From Deltaproteobacteria bacterium (GTDB lineage: Bacteria; Desulfobacterota; Desulfuromonadia; Desulfuromonadales; Geopsychrobacteraceae), in the NCBI GenBank assembly GCA_024279255.1, contig JAJRRT010000056.1, positions 1 to 64,000 of the forward strand: a DNA stretch of 64,000 nucleotides, in the 5' to 3' direction. A program made the translations under genes and the position numbers. Shown here piece after piece: positions 7,840 through 16,308 of this stretch. Positions within the stretch are counted from its first letter, which is position 1, and every line of letters starts with the position of its first letter. A model generated the notes under the pieces. The model did no database searches. It saw only the letters and a program-made list of their open reading frames with translations, and was not told where the DNA came from.

Positions 7840-9843
7840 ATGAGGTACGCAGAGACAGGGATTAATTTAGAAATCGATCTCACCCGGGGAAGTATTGAGA
7901 AGGTTGCCACTGATCCTAGGGACACTGAGCTTTATCTCGGGGGGCTAGGGACGAATACCAAGATCATGTGGGACAGGGTCCCGCCTGAGACAGAGCCTTT
8001 TTCGCCGGATAACCTTTTGATCTTCGGTACCGGCTTGTTGTGTGGTACGCCTGCCACCGGTTGCAATCGGACCATTGTCTCGACAATTTCTCCTCAGACC
8101 GAGTTGATGGCGTTTTCGATGATGGGTGGCTTTTGGGCCCCGGAATTGAAATATGCCGGTTATGACAAAGTCATCCTGAGTGGCAAGTCGCCCGAATTGG
8201 TTTACCTGTGGATACACGACGACAAGGTTGAAATTCGTGATGCCGCTCATTTGAAAGGGAAGGGCGCGGTTGAAACTGCGGAACTTCTTAAGCAGGAATT
8301 GAACGATTCGCAAGTACAGGTCGCGGCGATCGGCATGGCCGGGGAGAGTCGGGTCTTTTATGCGTCTATTGAGCAGGGTCGATCTAGTGCCAGCCGCGGC
8401 GGTATCGGCGCGGTTATGGGTGACAAAGGGGTTAAGGCGATCGTGGTGCGCGGCACCAAGGATGTCAACGTTGCTGAACCGGCCGAGTATATCGGGCTCT
8501 GTGGTGAGGTGCTCGATTATATCAAGCATCGCGAAACCAATCCGATTCCTGGCGTCATGCCGATCCTGGCTGGACTGGGTTCACCGCAAGAGATGAAGGT
8601 CCACGATGAAAAGTGGCATACCGAGAATTTCATGTGGGGGAATTCCCGGGAACGCAAAAGAGATTACTGGAACGAAGAAATCGAAAAAGAGTGGACAGAG
8701 ACTCTGGAGAATGCCCGCACGCGGCTGGTCAGTTGCTTTAACTGTCCGATGGAGTGTGGAGCAACCATCTCCATGCCGGGCCTGCCGACCTACATGATGA
8801 AATGCTTCACCAAGCTGACCTATACCATGGGCGCTTTTTCAAACCTGGATTTCGGTTTAAGGATTGCCCAGAAAGCTACCGAATACGGAGTCGACGGATT
8901 TTCCTGCCCGCAGGTCATGGCCTTTGCCCTTGAGCTGCTCGAGAATGGCATTCTGAAGGATGAAGATTTTCCCGGAATGCCGGAGGACAACGAGGGCCGG
9001 TTTTTCTATCTGCTCGACATGATTGTCCGCCGCGAAGGTATTGGCGATCTGCTGGCAAACGGCACCTACTGGGCGGCCAAGGAGATCGGCAATGGCGCGG
9101 AAGCTTATGCGCATAACAATATCAAGAAGACTGAGCAATTGCCGCTGAAACTCTCCATGTTGAATCCGGTCTATTTCCTGATGTATGCGACCGGCGAAAA
9201 GATGAATATTACCCAGATCGAGGGTCAGTTTCCACAAGCACCCTTTGCGACCAAAGAGGAGCGAGAAGCCTTTGTCTCGGATTGGATCCAGGTTCCAGAT
9301 GAAAAGTTCAAGCAGATTTTGCTCGACTGGGAATTCCGTGGCGAGAACTCAAACCCCTATTATCCTACGGTCGAAATGTCCTGCGACATCGTCGATTGGC
9401 AGGAGACCATGCACTATATCGATGACGCTCTCGGTCAGTGTGCAGGTTTGTCATCCTTCCCCCTGAAGCCGCCATACCATATCCACAACTATCCGAAATT
9501 CATCTCGGCCGGAGCTGGAATCGAGATGGACCAAGCCAAGCTTACTCAGGCGGCCAAGCGTTACCGGACTTTAGTCAGGGCGGTCAATATCAGCAGAGGG
9601 ATGCGCCGCAAAGATGAGAAGCCACCTGCGAACCACTGGAAGAAAAGATTCCCCGAACTTGAGGAAGAGCTGCTGGATGCCTATTACAAGCTCAAGGGAT
9701 GGAACAACGATGGTATTCCGACCACAGAATCCTTGCATGAATTGGGTTTGGATTACGTGAGCGATGCCTTCATCGAGAGAGGGATCTTGACCGATGGTGA
9801 AGATACTTCTGGCAATGAGGCGGTAGCAACAGAGAACCTGTGA
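7840..9843 (+). CDS. bamB: class II benzoyl-CoA reductase, tungsten-containing catalytic subunit BamB
   Basis: A 667-residue aldehyde:ferredoxin oxidoreductase-family enzyme. It holds a W-bis-metallopyranopterin and one [4Fe-4S] cluster and reduces benzoyl-CoA to the cyclic dienoyl-CoA without ATP. The Fe-S ligands are in CFNCPMEC (Cys299, 302, 306). Glu251, His255, His260 and Cys322 fall at exactly the residue numbers I recall for the active site and W ligand of Geobacter metallireducens BamB, so the subunit is very close to that enzyme. SD AAGGGG. It is first in the operon bamB-I, which separates it from the second AOR-family gene at 23197. Confidence 0.95.
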   Translation: MRYAETGINLEIDLTRGSIEKVATDPRDTELYLGGLGTNTKIMWDRVPPETEPFSPDNLLIFGTGLLCGTPATGCNRTIVSTISPQTELMAFSMMGGFWAPELKYAGYDKVILSGKSPELVYLWIHDDKVEIRDAAHLKGKGAVETAELLKQELNDSQVQVAAIGMAGESRVFYASIEQGRSSASRGGIGAVMGDKGVKAIVVRGTKDVNVAEPAEYIGLCGEVLDYIKHRETNPIPGVMPILAGLGSPQEMKVHDEKWHTENFMWGNSRERKRDYWNEEIEKEWTETLENARTRLVSCFNCPMECGATISMPGLPTYMMKCFTKLTYTMGAFSNLDFGLRIAQKATEYGVDGFSCPQVMAFALELLENGILKDEDFPGMPEDNEGRFFYLLDMIVRREGIGDLLANGTYWAAKEIGNGAEAYAHNNIKKTEQLPLKLSMLNPVYFLMYATGEKMNITQIEGQFPQAPFATKEEREAFVSDWIQVPDEKFKQILLDWEFRGENSNPYYPTVEMSCDIVDWQETMHYIDDALGQCAGLSSFPLKPPYHIHNYPKFISAGAGIEMDQAKLTQAAKRYRTLVRAVNISRGMRRKDEKPPANHWKKRFPELEEELLDAYYKLKGWNNDGIPTTESLHELGLDYVSDAFIERGILTDGEDTSGNEAVATENL

Positions 9844-9860
9844 AGTGGAGGGCGTGAGCC

Positions 9861-10403
9861 GTGAGTACTGAGAAAAAAACCAAAACCATAAAAAGCATCA
9901 AGATCGATATCGAAAAGTGTAACGGTTGCCGAGCCTGTGAGGTTATCTGCTCCGCATTCCACGCCATGCCGAAATATAGCAGCAATAATCCGGCAAGGTC
10001 GCGGATCCGGGTGACGCGCGAACCGATCAGAGATGTCTATGTTCCGGTCTACGCGGGTGATTACGTGGTCGCCGAATGTGCGGGACGAGACAAGTACATA
10101 ATTGACGGTAAGGAATATGACGAGTGTACCTTCTGTCGGGCATCCTGCCCGTCTCGCGACCTGTTTAAAGAACCTGATTCTGGCTTGCCGTTGAAATGTG
10201 ATATGTGTGAAGGCGAAGATGAGCCCCTGTGTGTGAAGTGGTGCAGGGTCGATGCCTTGACTTACGAAGAGCGGGAAGAGGAAATCGGTGAAGAAGAAGT
10301 CTCGGTTGATGAGGCCGAGACCGGTCTTGAAGCTTTGGTCAATAAGCATGGCATCGATAAAGTCGCTGATATCATCGCGCAGATTTCAAAAGCAAAGCAG
10401 TGA
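9861..10403 (+). CDS. bamC: BamC, ferredoxin-like electron-transfer subunit of benzoyl-CoA reductase
   Basis: A 180-residue iron-sulfur protein that passes electrons to BamB. Cys groups: CNGCRACEVIC (Cys20-30), then CTFCRASCP and CDMCEGEDEPLCVKWC, enough for three [4Fe-4S] clusters of the HycB/DmsB-like type. An acidic C-terminal tail follows (EEREEEIGEEE). It starts at GTG 9861 with GGAGGG upstream, 17 bp after bamB. An 88-bp gap separates it from bamD. Confidence 0.9.
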   Translation: MSTEKKTKTIKSIKIDIEKCNGCRACEVICSAFHAMPKYSSNNPARSRIRVTREPIRDVYVPVYAGDYVVAECAGRDKYIIDGKEYDECTFCRASCPSRDLFKEPDSGLPLKCDMCEGEDEPLCVKWCRVDALTYEEREEEIGEEEVSVDEAETGLEALVNKHGIDKVADIIAQISKAKQ

Positions 10404-10491
10404 ATCTCCAGACTTTATTCCTTCTCCCTCAGGGAGCGGAACTATTTGTGAAGAAGTACAAGCAAGATAATCTGAAAGAATAGGTGGTCTC

Positions 10492-11640
10492 GTGGAAACT
10501 GTAGCCCCCGAAAAAGAAATTATTGAGGTCATAAAAGAGAACGGCGGCGATTCGTTCAAGTACTGCTATCAGTGCGGCAAGTGTGATGTGGTTTGTCCCT
10601 GGAACCGGGTGCGGGATTTCAGCATGCGCAAACTGATCCGTCAGGCAACTTTCGGTTTGACCGAGATCGATCAGGAAGAGATGTGGCGCTGCACCACCTG
10701 TAAAACCTGCGTCGACAACTGTCCGCGGGGGGTAGATCAGATTACCGCCGGGGTTGCCCTGCGCAAACTTGGTGCCGAATATGACGTCTATCCGGGCAAC
10801 ATCGCCCCGATCCAGAATGTCGTGGCCAGCCTGACCTCAGAGGGGAATTCTCTGGGAGGGGATCGTGACAAGCGGGCAGAATGGGCCAAGGGATTAGCGG
10901 TGAAGAACTATTCCGAAGGGATGGAAATTCTTTACTTTACCGGATGTTACCTAAGCTACGACCCCAGAATGAAAGAGGTCGCTACCGCTACCACGAACAT
11001 TTTGAATAAGGCCGGGGTCGACTTTGGAATTCTCGGTTCAAGGGAGAGCTGCTGCGGGGAGAGTATCCGCAAGACCGGCAACGAAGATCTGTTCAAGCGT
11101 CTCGCCAAGGAGAACATCAAGGCCTTTATTGATAACGGCGTCAAGAAAGTTCTGGTCTCTTCTCCACATTGTTATCACAGCTTCAAAAACGAATATCCGG
11201 AGTTCATGGTCAACTTCGAAGTGGTTTTCATCTCCGAGTATATCAATGAGCTGGTGAACGAAGGTCGACTTGAGTTCAAAAACGAGTACGCCAGAAAAGT
11301 GACCTATCACGATCCCTGTTATTTGGGCCGCCATAACGACATTTATGATGAACCACGCGAGCTGCTGCAGAACGTTCCTGGTCTTCAGTTGAGTGAGATG
11401 GTCGATTCTCGGGAGAAGAGTCTCTGCTGTGGCGGTGGTGGTGGCAGGATCTGGGTGGAGACGCCTAAGGAAGACCGCTTCTCCGATCTGCGCGTGCAGC
11501 AGGCGGTTGATGTCGGCGCCGAGGTCTTGGTCACATCCTGTCCTTATTGCATTACAAATTTCACAGATAGCTGCCTGGGTCTGGATGAGGGTGTCCTGGA
11601 GATCAAGGATATCACCGAAATCATTCAGGCCGTGCTTTAG
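10492..11640 (+). CDS. bamD: BamD, HdrB/HdrD-like (CCG-domain) iron-sulfur subunit
   Basis: A 382-residue protein with an N-terminal pair of [4Fe-4S] motifs (CYQCGKCDVVC from Cys25; CTTCKTCVDNC from Cys67). Two cysteine-rich CCG domains follow: GCYLSYDP with SCCGES, and DPCYLGRH with SLCCGGGGG. This is the HdrC+HdrB fusion layout of heterodisulfide reductases. In the Bam complex it belongs to the HdrABC-like module thought to bifurcate electrons. It starts at GTG 10492 with SD AGGTGG; 15 bp separate it from bamE. Confidence 0.9.
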   Translation: METVAPEKEIIEVIKENGGDSFKYCYQCGKCDVVCPWNRVRDFSMRKLIRQATFGLTEIDQEEMWRCTTCKTCVDNCPRGVDQITAGVALRKLGAEYDVYPGNIAPIQNVVASLTSEGNSLGGDRDKRAEWAKGLAVKNYSEGMEILYFTGCYLSYDPRMKEVATATTNILNKAGVDFGILGSRESCCGESIRKTGNEDLFKRLAKENIKAFIDNGVKKVLVSSPHCYHSFKNEYPEFMVNFEVVFISEYINELVNEGRLEFKNEYARKVTYHDPCYLGRHNDIYDEPRELLQNVPGLQLSEMVDSREKSLCCGGGGGRIWVETPKEDRFSDLRVQQAVDVGAEVLVTSCPYCITNFTDSCLGLDEGVLEIKDITEIIQAVL

Positions 11641-11655
11641 ATAAAGGACAAAGTC

Positions 11656-14600
11656 ATGGAGCACAACCCAGTAGAAACACAAATTATTGATGATTCCGCA
11701 GAGAGCAAGGGCGATGTGCTGGTTGTTGGTGGAGGGATCAGCGGTATCCAGGGTGCTCTGGATATGGCCAATTCTGGTTTTCGGGTTTTCCTGATTGACA
11801 ATTCTCCATCACTCGGTGGCAAGATGTCTCAACTGGACAAAACCTTTCCCTCCAATGACTGCTCGATGTGCATCGAGTCGCCCAAGTTTATCGAGTGCTC
11901 GCGCCATCCCAATATTGAGATCATGACTTACACCGAAGTCGGGGAGGTCAAGGGTGAGGCGGGTGATTTCAAGGTTAAGCTGATCAAGAAACCCCGTTAC
12001 ATCCTCGAAAACAAATGTACCGGCTGCAACCTCTGTGTCGATTACTGCCCGGTCGAAATTCCTGATCCATTTAATCAGAACCTGTCGCAGAACAAATCTG
12101 TCCATATCTACTTCTCTCAGGCCGAACCACTGGTCACCTATGTTGACCCGGAGACCTGTCTCTACCTCAAGGAGGAGAAGTGTCAGATCTGCGTCGGGGT
12201 TTGTAAGGCGAACGCTTTCGATTTCAAACAGAAGCCGGAAGAGATCGAGATCGAGGTTGGAGCTATTCTGCTCTCCCCAGGATACGATACCTTCGATCCG
12301 AAGCTGCGCACCGATTTCGGCTATGGCGTCATGGAGAATGTCGTCACCAGTCTTGATTACGAGCGAATCCTCTGCTCGACCGGCCCCTACGCGGGTGAGG
12401 TGCTGCGGCCTTCGGACATGACAACTCCGAAAAAAATTGCCTGGATTCAGTGTGTCGGCTCCCGGCAGGTTATTGAAGGGGGCAACAGCTACTGTTCCGC
12501 GGTCTGTTGTACCTACACCCAGAAGCAGGTGATCCTGACCAAAGATCATTACAGCGACGTCGATGCCACGATCTTCCATAACGATATCCGCGCTTACGGC
12601 AAGGATTTCGAACGATTCTATCAGCGCGCGGCGAAGTTGGACGATGTTCGTTTCATCCGTAGCTATGTGAGCGTCGGTCGGGAGATCGAAGAGAGCAAGA
12701 ATGTCACCATCCGCTATTCGACCCTGGACGAGGGGGTTAAAGAAGAAGAGTTCGATATGGTGGTGTTGTCGGTAGGACTGAACCCACCCAAGGATGTTGA
12801 AGGTATAGCAACGACCTTCGATATCGAACTCAATGAGCACGGCTTCTGCAAAACCAATCCGGTCAACCCGATCGAGACCAGTCGTAAAGGGGTTTTTGTG
12901 AGCGGCGCCTTCCAGGGTCCTCTCGATATCCCCGAGGCAGTGGTCACCGCCAGCGGCGCCGATGCCATGGTCGGCCAGATGCTCGATTATCGGCGTGATA
13001 AGTTGAGTCGCGAGCGGCTCTATCCGGAAGAGCGCGATGTCTCTGAAGAGGAGTTGAAGATCGGGGTGGTGGTCTGCCACTGCGGCGCCAATATTGGTCG
13101 GGTCGTTGATATCCCGGCCCTGGTCGAATACGCCTCAACCTTGCCGAATGTGTCCTGGGCCGGTGAGAACCTGTTTGCCTGTTCCACCGAAAATGCCAAC
13201 ATGATCTCACGCCAGATCGTTGAAAAAGGCCTCAACCGGGTGGTCCTGGCGGCCTGTACACCTAGAACCCATGAACCGCTGTTCCGGGATACCTGCCGTG
13301 AGGCGGGGCTCAATCAGTACTTCTTCGAATTCGCCAATATCCGTGAGCATTGCTCCTGGGTTCACTCGAAAGAGAAGGAGAATGCCACCCAAAAAGCCAA
13401 GGACATTGTCCGGATGTCGGTCGCTCGTGCTGCTCACCTGCAGCCGTTGCAGGAATTCGACCTGCCGGTTGACAAAAGAGCCCTGGTGATCGGCGGCGGT
13501 ATTGCCGGGATGACCAGCGCCCTGAGTATGGCCGAGCAGGGTTTTGAGGTCTATCTGCTTGAGAAGGATTCAGATCTGGGCGGCATGGCCAGACGCATCC
13601 ACTATACCCTTGAAGGGATGGATGTTCAGGACCATTTGAACACCTTGATCCGCAAGGTCTACCAGCATCCCGCACTACGAGTTCTGACCGATTGCACCAT
13701 CAATGAGGTGACCGGTTATGTCGGGAATTTTCACACCACCGTCAAGGCCGCAGGGCGGGTGCGGGAGATTGTTCACGGCATCGTCATCGTCGCCACCGGC
13801 GGCCAGGAACATCGGCCGACCGACTACCTTTATGGCGAGAACGAGCAGGTTGTCACCCAGCTGGAGCTTGAATCTGAAATCATCCAGCAGAGCGATAAGG
13901 TCAAGAGCGCTCAAGGCCTGGTGATGATCCAGTGTGTCGGCTGTCGGCAGGAAGATAAGAATTACTGCAGTCGCGTCTGTTGCGGCCAGGCGGTCAAAAA
14001 CGCCCTGAAGCTCAAAGAGATCAACCCGGAACTGGAGATCAGTATCCTCTTTCGCGATATGCGAACCTACGGCTTTAAAGAGGATTACTACCGCGAAGCG
14101 GCGAACCAGGATATCAAGTTCATCCGTTTCGAGCCGGAGAACAAGCCGGTGGTCGAAGCCGCAGGCAGCGGTTTGAAGGTAACAGTCCCTGATCTGGTGC
14201 TGGGGCAGAAGATCGAGCTGGAAGCCGATCTTGTTGTCCTGTCGGCGGCGGTCAATCCGTCTGATTCCGGTCCGGATATGGCGCGCTTTTACAAGTGTTC
14301 GATGAATCCGGACGGCTTTTTTCAGGAAGCCCATGTCAAGCTGCGACCAGTCGATTTCGGTTCTGACGGCGTGTTTTTGTGCGGGACCGCCCAGTACCCG
14401 AAGCATATTACCGAAACGATCAGCCAGGCTTACGGAGCGGCTGGCCGCGCGGTTTGTATCCTCTCCGGGGATACCGTCACCGCCTCCGGTTCAGTCTGCG
14501 ATGTGAACATACATGACTGTGTCTCCTGCGGGGCCTGTATCACCTGCTGTAACTATGATGCGATTGAGTTTGTTGATACCCCCTATGGCAAAAAGGCCAA

Positions 14601-14736
14601 GGTCAACGAGATTCTCTGTAAGGGCGATGGTCTGTGCAACGCCAAGTGCCCGACTGGAGCGATTTTTCTGAAACACTACACAGATGATGAGATCTTCGCC
14701 CAGATAGACGGTGCGATACGTGAGGCAGTTGAGTAA
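11656..14736 (+). CDS. bamE: BamE, HdrA-like flavoprotein (tandem HdrA modules)
   Basis: A 1026-residue FAD and multi-Fe-S protein, the proposed flavin-based bifurcation centre of the Bam complex. Two HdrA-like halves are visible. The first starts with the dinucleotide fold VVGGGISGIQGALDMA and a ferredoxin motif CTGCNLCVDYC (Cys121 on). The second starts near residue 610 with VIGGGIAGMTSALSMAE. Each half has its own Cys cluster (SYCSAVCC; NYCSRVCC). Two C-terminal [4Fe-4S] motifs (CVSCGACITCC from Cys955; CKGDGLCNAKC) complete it. The length is near twice a single HdrA with fused ferredoxin. A 103-bp gap precedes bamF. Confidence 0.93.
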   Translation: MEHNPVETQIIDDSAESKGDVLVVGGGISGIQGALDMANSGFRVFLIDNSPSLGGKMSQLDKTFPSNDCSMCIESPKFIECSRHPNIEIMTYTEVGEVKGEAGDFKVKLIKKPRYILENKCTGCNLCVDYCPVEIPDPFNQNLSQNKSVHIYFSQAEPLVTYVDPETCLYLKEEKCQICVGVCKANAFDFKQKPEEIEIEVGAILLSPGYDTFDPKLRTDFGYGVMENVVTSLDYERILCSTGPYAGEVLRPSDMTTPKKIAWIQCVGSRQVIEGGNSYCSAVCCTYTQKQVILTKDHYSDVDATIFHNDIRAYGKDFERFYQRAAKLDDVRFIRSYVSVGREIEESKNVTIRYSTLDEGVKEEEFDMVVLSVGLNPPKDVEGIATTFDIELNEHGFCKTNPVNPIETSRKGVFVSGAFQGPLDIPEAVVTASGADAMVGQMLDYRRDKLSRERLYPEERDVSEEELKIGVVVCHCGANIGRVVDIPALVEYASTLPNVSWAGENLFACSTENANMISRQIVEKGLNRVVLAACTPRTHEPLFRDTCREAGLNQYFFEFANIREHCSWVHSKEKENATQKAKDIVRMSVARAAHLQPLQEFDLPVDKRALVIGGGIAGMTSALSMAEQGFEVYLLEKDSDLGGMARRIHYTLEGMDVQDHLNTLIRKVYQHPALRVLTDCTINEVTGYVGNFHTTVKAAGRVREIVHGIVIVATGGQEHRPTDYLYGENEQVVTQLELESEIIQQSDKVKSAQGLVMIQCVGCRQEDKNYCSRVCCGQAVKNALKLKEINPELEISILFRDMRTYGFKEDYYREAANQDIKFIRFEPENKPVVEAAGSGLKVTVPDLVLGQKIELEADLVVLSAAVNPSDSGPDMARFYKCSMNPDGFFQEAHVKLRPVDFGSDGVFLCGTAQYPKHITETISQAYGAAGRAVCILSGDTVTASGSVCDVNIHDCVSCGACITCCNYDAIEFVDTPYGKKAKVNEILCKGDGLCNAKCPTGAIFLKHYTDDEIFAQIDGAIREAVE

Positions 14737-14839
14737 AGTTGTTTGCTCGCCCCTTCTCCTTAGAGGGAGGGTGAGAAAGAATCTGTAAATGATTATGTTG
14801 CCGCTATTCGCAACATTTGAATTATGAAAGGAGAGAGAG

Positions 14840-15604
14840 ATGTCTGGATTTGAATTTAAGCCCAATGTCATCGGTTTCTTGTGCACTTGGTGAGCATACG
14901 GGGCTGCTGACCTGTCTGGAGTTTCCAGGCAACAATATAGTACCGAAACAAAGATTATTCGGGTCATGTGTACCGGCCGGGTTGATATCGCTTTTGTCCT
15001 GCGAGCCTTCACCAATGGTGCGGACGGCGTGTTCGTCGGCGGTTGCTGGCCGGGTGAGTGCCACTATGTGACCCAAGGCAACTACGATACCTTGTTCAAT
15101 ATGCTCTTCACCAAAAAACTCCTTGAGCAGATCGGGATCAATCCCGATCGACTCAGGCTGGAATGGATCGCTGCCTCTGAAGGCAGTCGCTATGCCGAGG
15201 TGATGAACGACTTCGGTAAAAAGCTCAAAGGCTTCGGGCCTCTGGGTAAAGGCGAAGGGCTGGATAAGCGGGCCATGAAGCTCAAGCTCGAAGCTGTTAC
15301 GAAATTGATTCCCTACGCCAAACTGGTGGAACGGGAGCGGTTGCGGGTACGTTTCAAAACAGAGCAGGAATATCTCGACTATTTCGCCAGTGACGATTTC
15401 AACCGGCTGTTCAAGGAGTTGCTGGTCGATAAGCTGGCTGTCAGCCAGATCATGCTGTTGTTGGGTGAGGAGGCCTCTTCCGCTCGGGGTATTGCCGAAA
15501 ATCTCGGTTTGGAAGCCTCAGAAGTTTCGCGGCACCTGAACATGTCTTCGCGGCTTGGCCTGGTGCGTTTCGATGAAGATTTGAAACTCTACGCTCTGGC
15601 TTAA
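14840..15604 (+). CDS. bamF: BamF, MvhD-like selenoprotein (UGA at codon 18 read as Sec)
   Basis: A 254-residue selenoprotein starting MSGFEFKPNVIGFLCTW, after which comes TGA (14891-14893) and then AYGAADLSGVSRQQYS in the same frame. The family pattern is Cys-x-Trp-Cys-x-Tyr-x-Gly-Ala-Asp, so TGA stands exactly at a conserved Cys and is selenocysteine, not a stop. The rest has the MvhD core (VMCTGRVD, FVGGCWPGECHY) and a C-terminal ArsR-like winged helix (LLGEEASSARGIAENLG, EVSRHLNMSSRLGLVRF). Strong SD GGAGAGAGAG. An automatic caller would start it at 14966 and lose 42 residues. It links the HdrABC-like module to the NADH-type module. Confidence 0.92.
14891..14935 (+). promoter_or_regulatory. 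bacterial SECIS element in bamF
   Basis: Directly after the UGA codon, TGTCTGG (14913-14919) pairs with CCAGGCA (14925-14931) around an AGTTT loop, 26 nt from the UGA. Position and stem length fit the SelB-recognised hairpins of bacterial selenoprotein mRNAs. No selA, selB, selC or selD lies in this window. Confidence 0.7.
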
Positions 15605-15787
15605 AGCACTACGGACACCAAGAAGGCTCAGAGGCTATTTAACGCAGCAGATGGAGAGAAAAGCAGAGATGGAGAGGTACAAAATCTATTTTAGGGATAA
15701 AACCAAAACTAGATTTTGATCTTTTCCGTCTCTCCCTCTCAGCGCCTCTCCGTTAAAATGTTTTGCTTGGTTTATTGAATCGTAAAG
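15605..15787. repeat. decayed purine/pyrimidine inverted repeat between bamF and bamG
   Basis: The left part is rich in cagagatggagagg and the right in ctctccctctcagcgcctctcc, which are roughly complementary. This type of imperfect palindrome is common between genes in this group of bacteria. No open reading frame and no T tract were seen, so read-through from bamF to bamG is likely. Confidence 0.35.
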
Positions 15788-16294
15788 ATGGGGAAAACTA
15801 TGGATATCGGCAAAATTGATCAGATTATTGACAAGTACGACGGCGAAGCCAGTTCGTTGATCCAGATATTACTCGACATTCAGAGCGAAAATCATTGGCT
15901 CCCCAAGGAAGCTTTGACCAGGGTCGGCGAAAAGTTGAACGTTCCCATGAGCCGTATTCAGCATATCACTACATTTTACAAACACTTCAGTCTGAGCCCT
16001 AAAGGGAAGCATGAGGTTCATGTCTGTGTCGGGACGGCCTGTCATGTGCGTGGTGCAGAGCGTATTCTCGACACGGTTCATGAGGTCACGGGAGTGGGGG
16101 CAGGCGAAACCGACCCCGACTTGAACTTTAGCGTCGAGACTGTAAGTTGTCTCGGATGCTGTGCTCTGGGGCCGGTGATAGTCGTTGATGGTGAGATTCA
16201 TGGCAATGTCGAGCAGGCTGAAACCGCTGCGGTCTTGACGGAATTGAAGCAAGCAGAGACAACTGAAGTCATGCAGAAATGTGCCTGTGAGTAA
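15788..16294 (+). CDS. bamG: BamG, NuoE-like [2Fe-2S] subunit
   Basis: A 168-residue thioredoxin-fold [2Fe-2S] protein, the 24-kDa-type subunit of an NADH-oxidising module. An N-terminal helix bundle (LIQILLDIQSENHWLPKEAL) is followed by CVGTACHVRGA and VSCLGCCALGP, which carry the four Cys ligands. ATG at 15800 (MDIGKI) has a better spaced GGGG upstream than ATG 15788, so the true protein may be 4 residues shorter. It lies 183 bp after bamF, the longest gap inside the operon, and 14 bp before bamH. Confidence 0.92.
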   Translation: MGKTMDIGKIDQIIDKYDGEASSLIQILLDIQSENHWLPKEALTRVGEKLNVPMSRIQHITTFYKHFSLSPKGKHEVHVCVGTACHVRGAERILDTVHEVTGVGAGETDPDLNFSVETVSCLGCCALGPVIVVDGEIHGNVEQAETAAVLTELKQAETTEVMQKCACE

Positions 16295-16308
16295 TTAAAG
16301 GGAAGCTT

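Noticed and set aside
14966-15604. bamF read as a shorter gene starting at ATG 14966, with a stop or frameshift upstream
   Set aside because: The upstream frame has SD, ATG and family residues on both sides of UGA, and the UGA sits at a conserved Cys followed by a hairpin. Selenocysteine explains it better.
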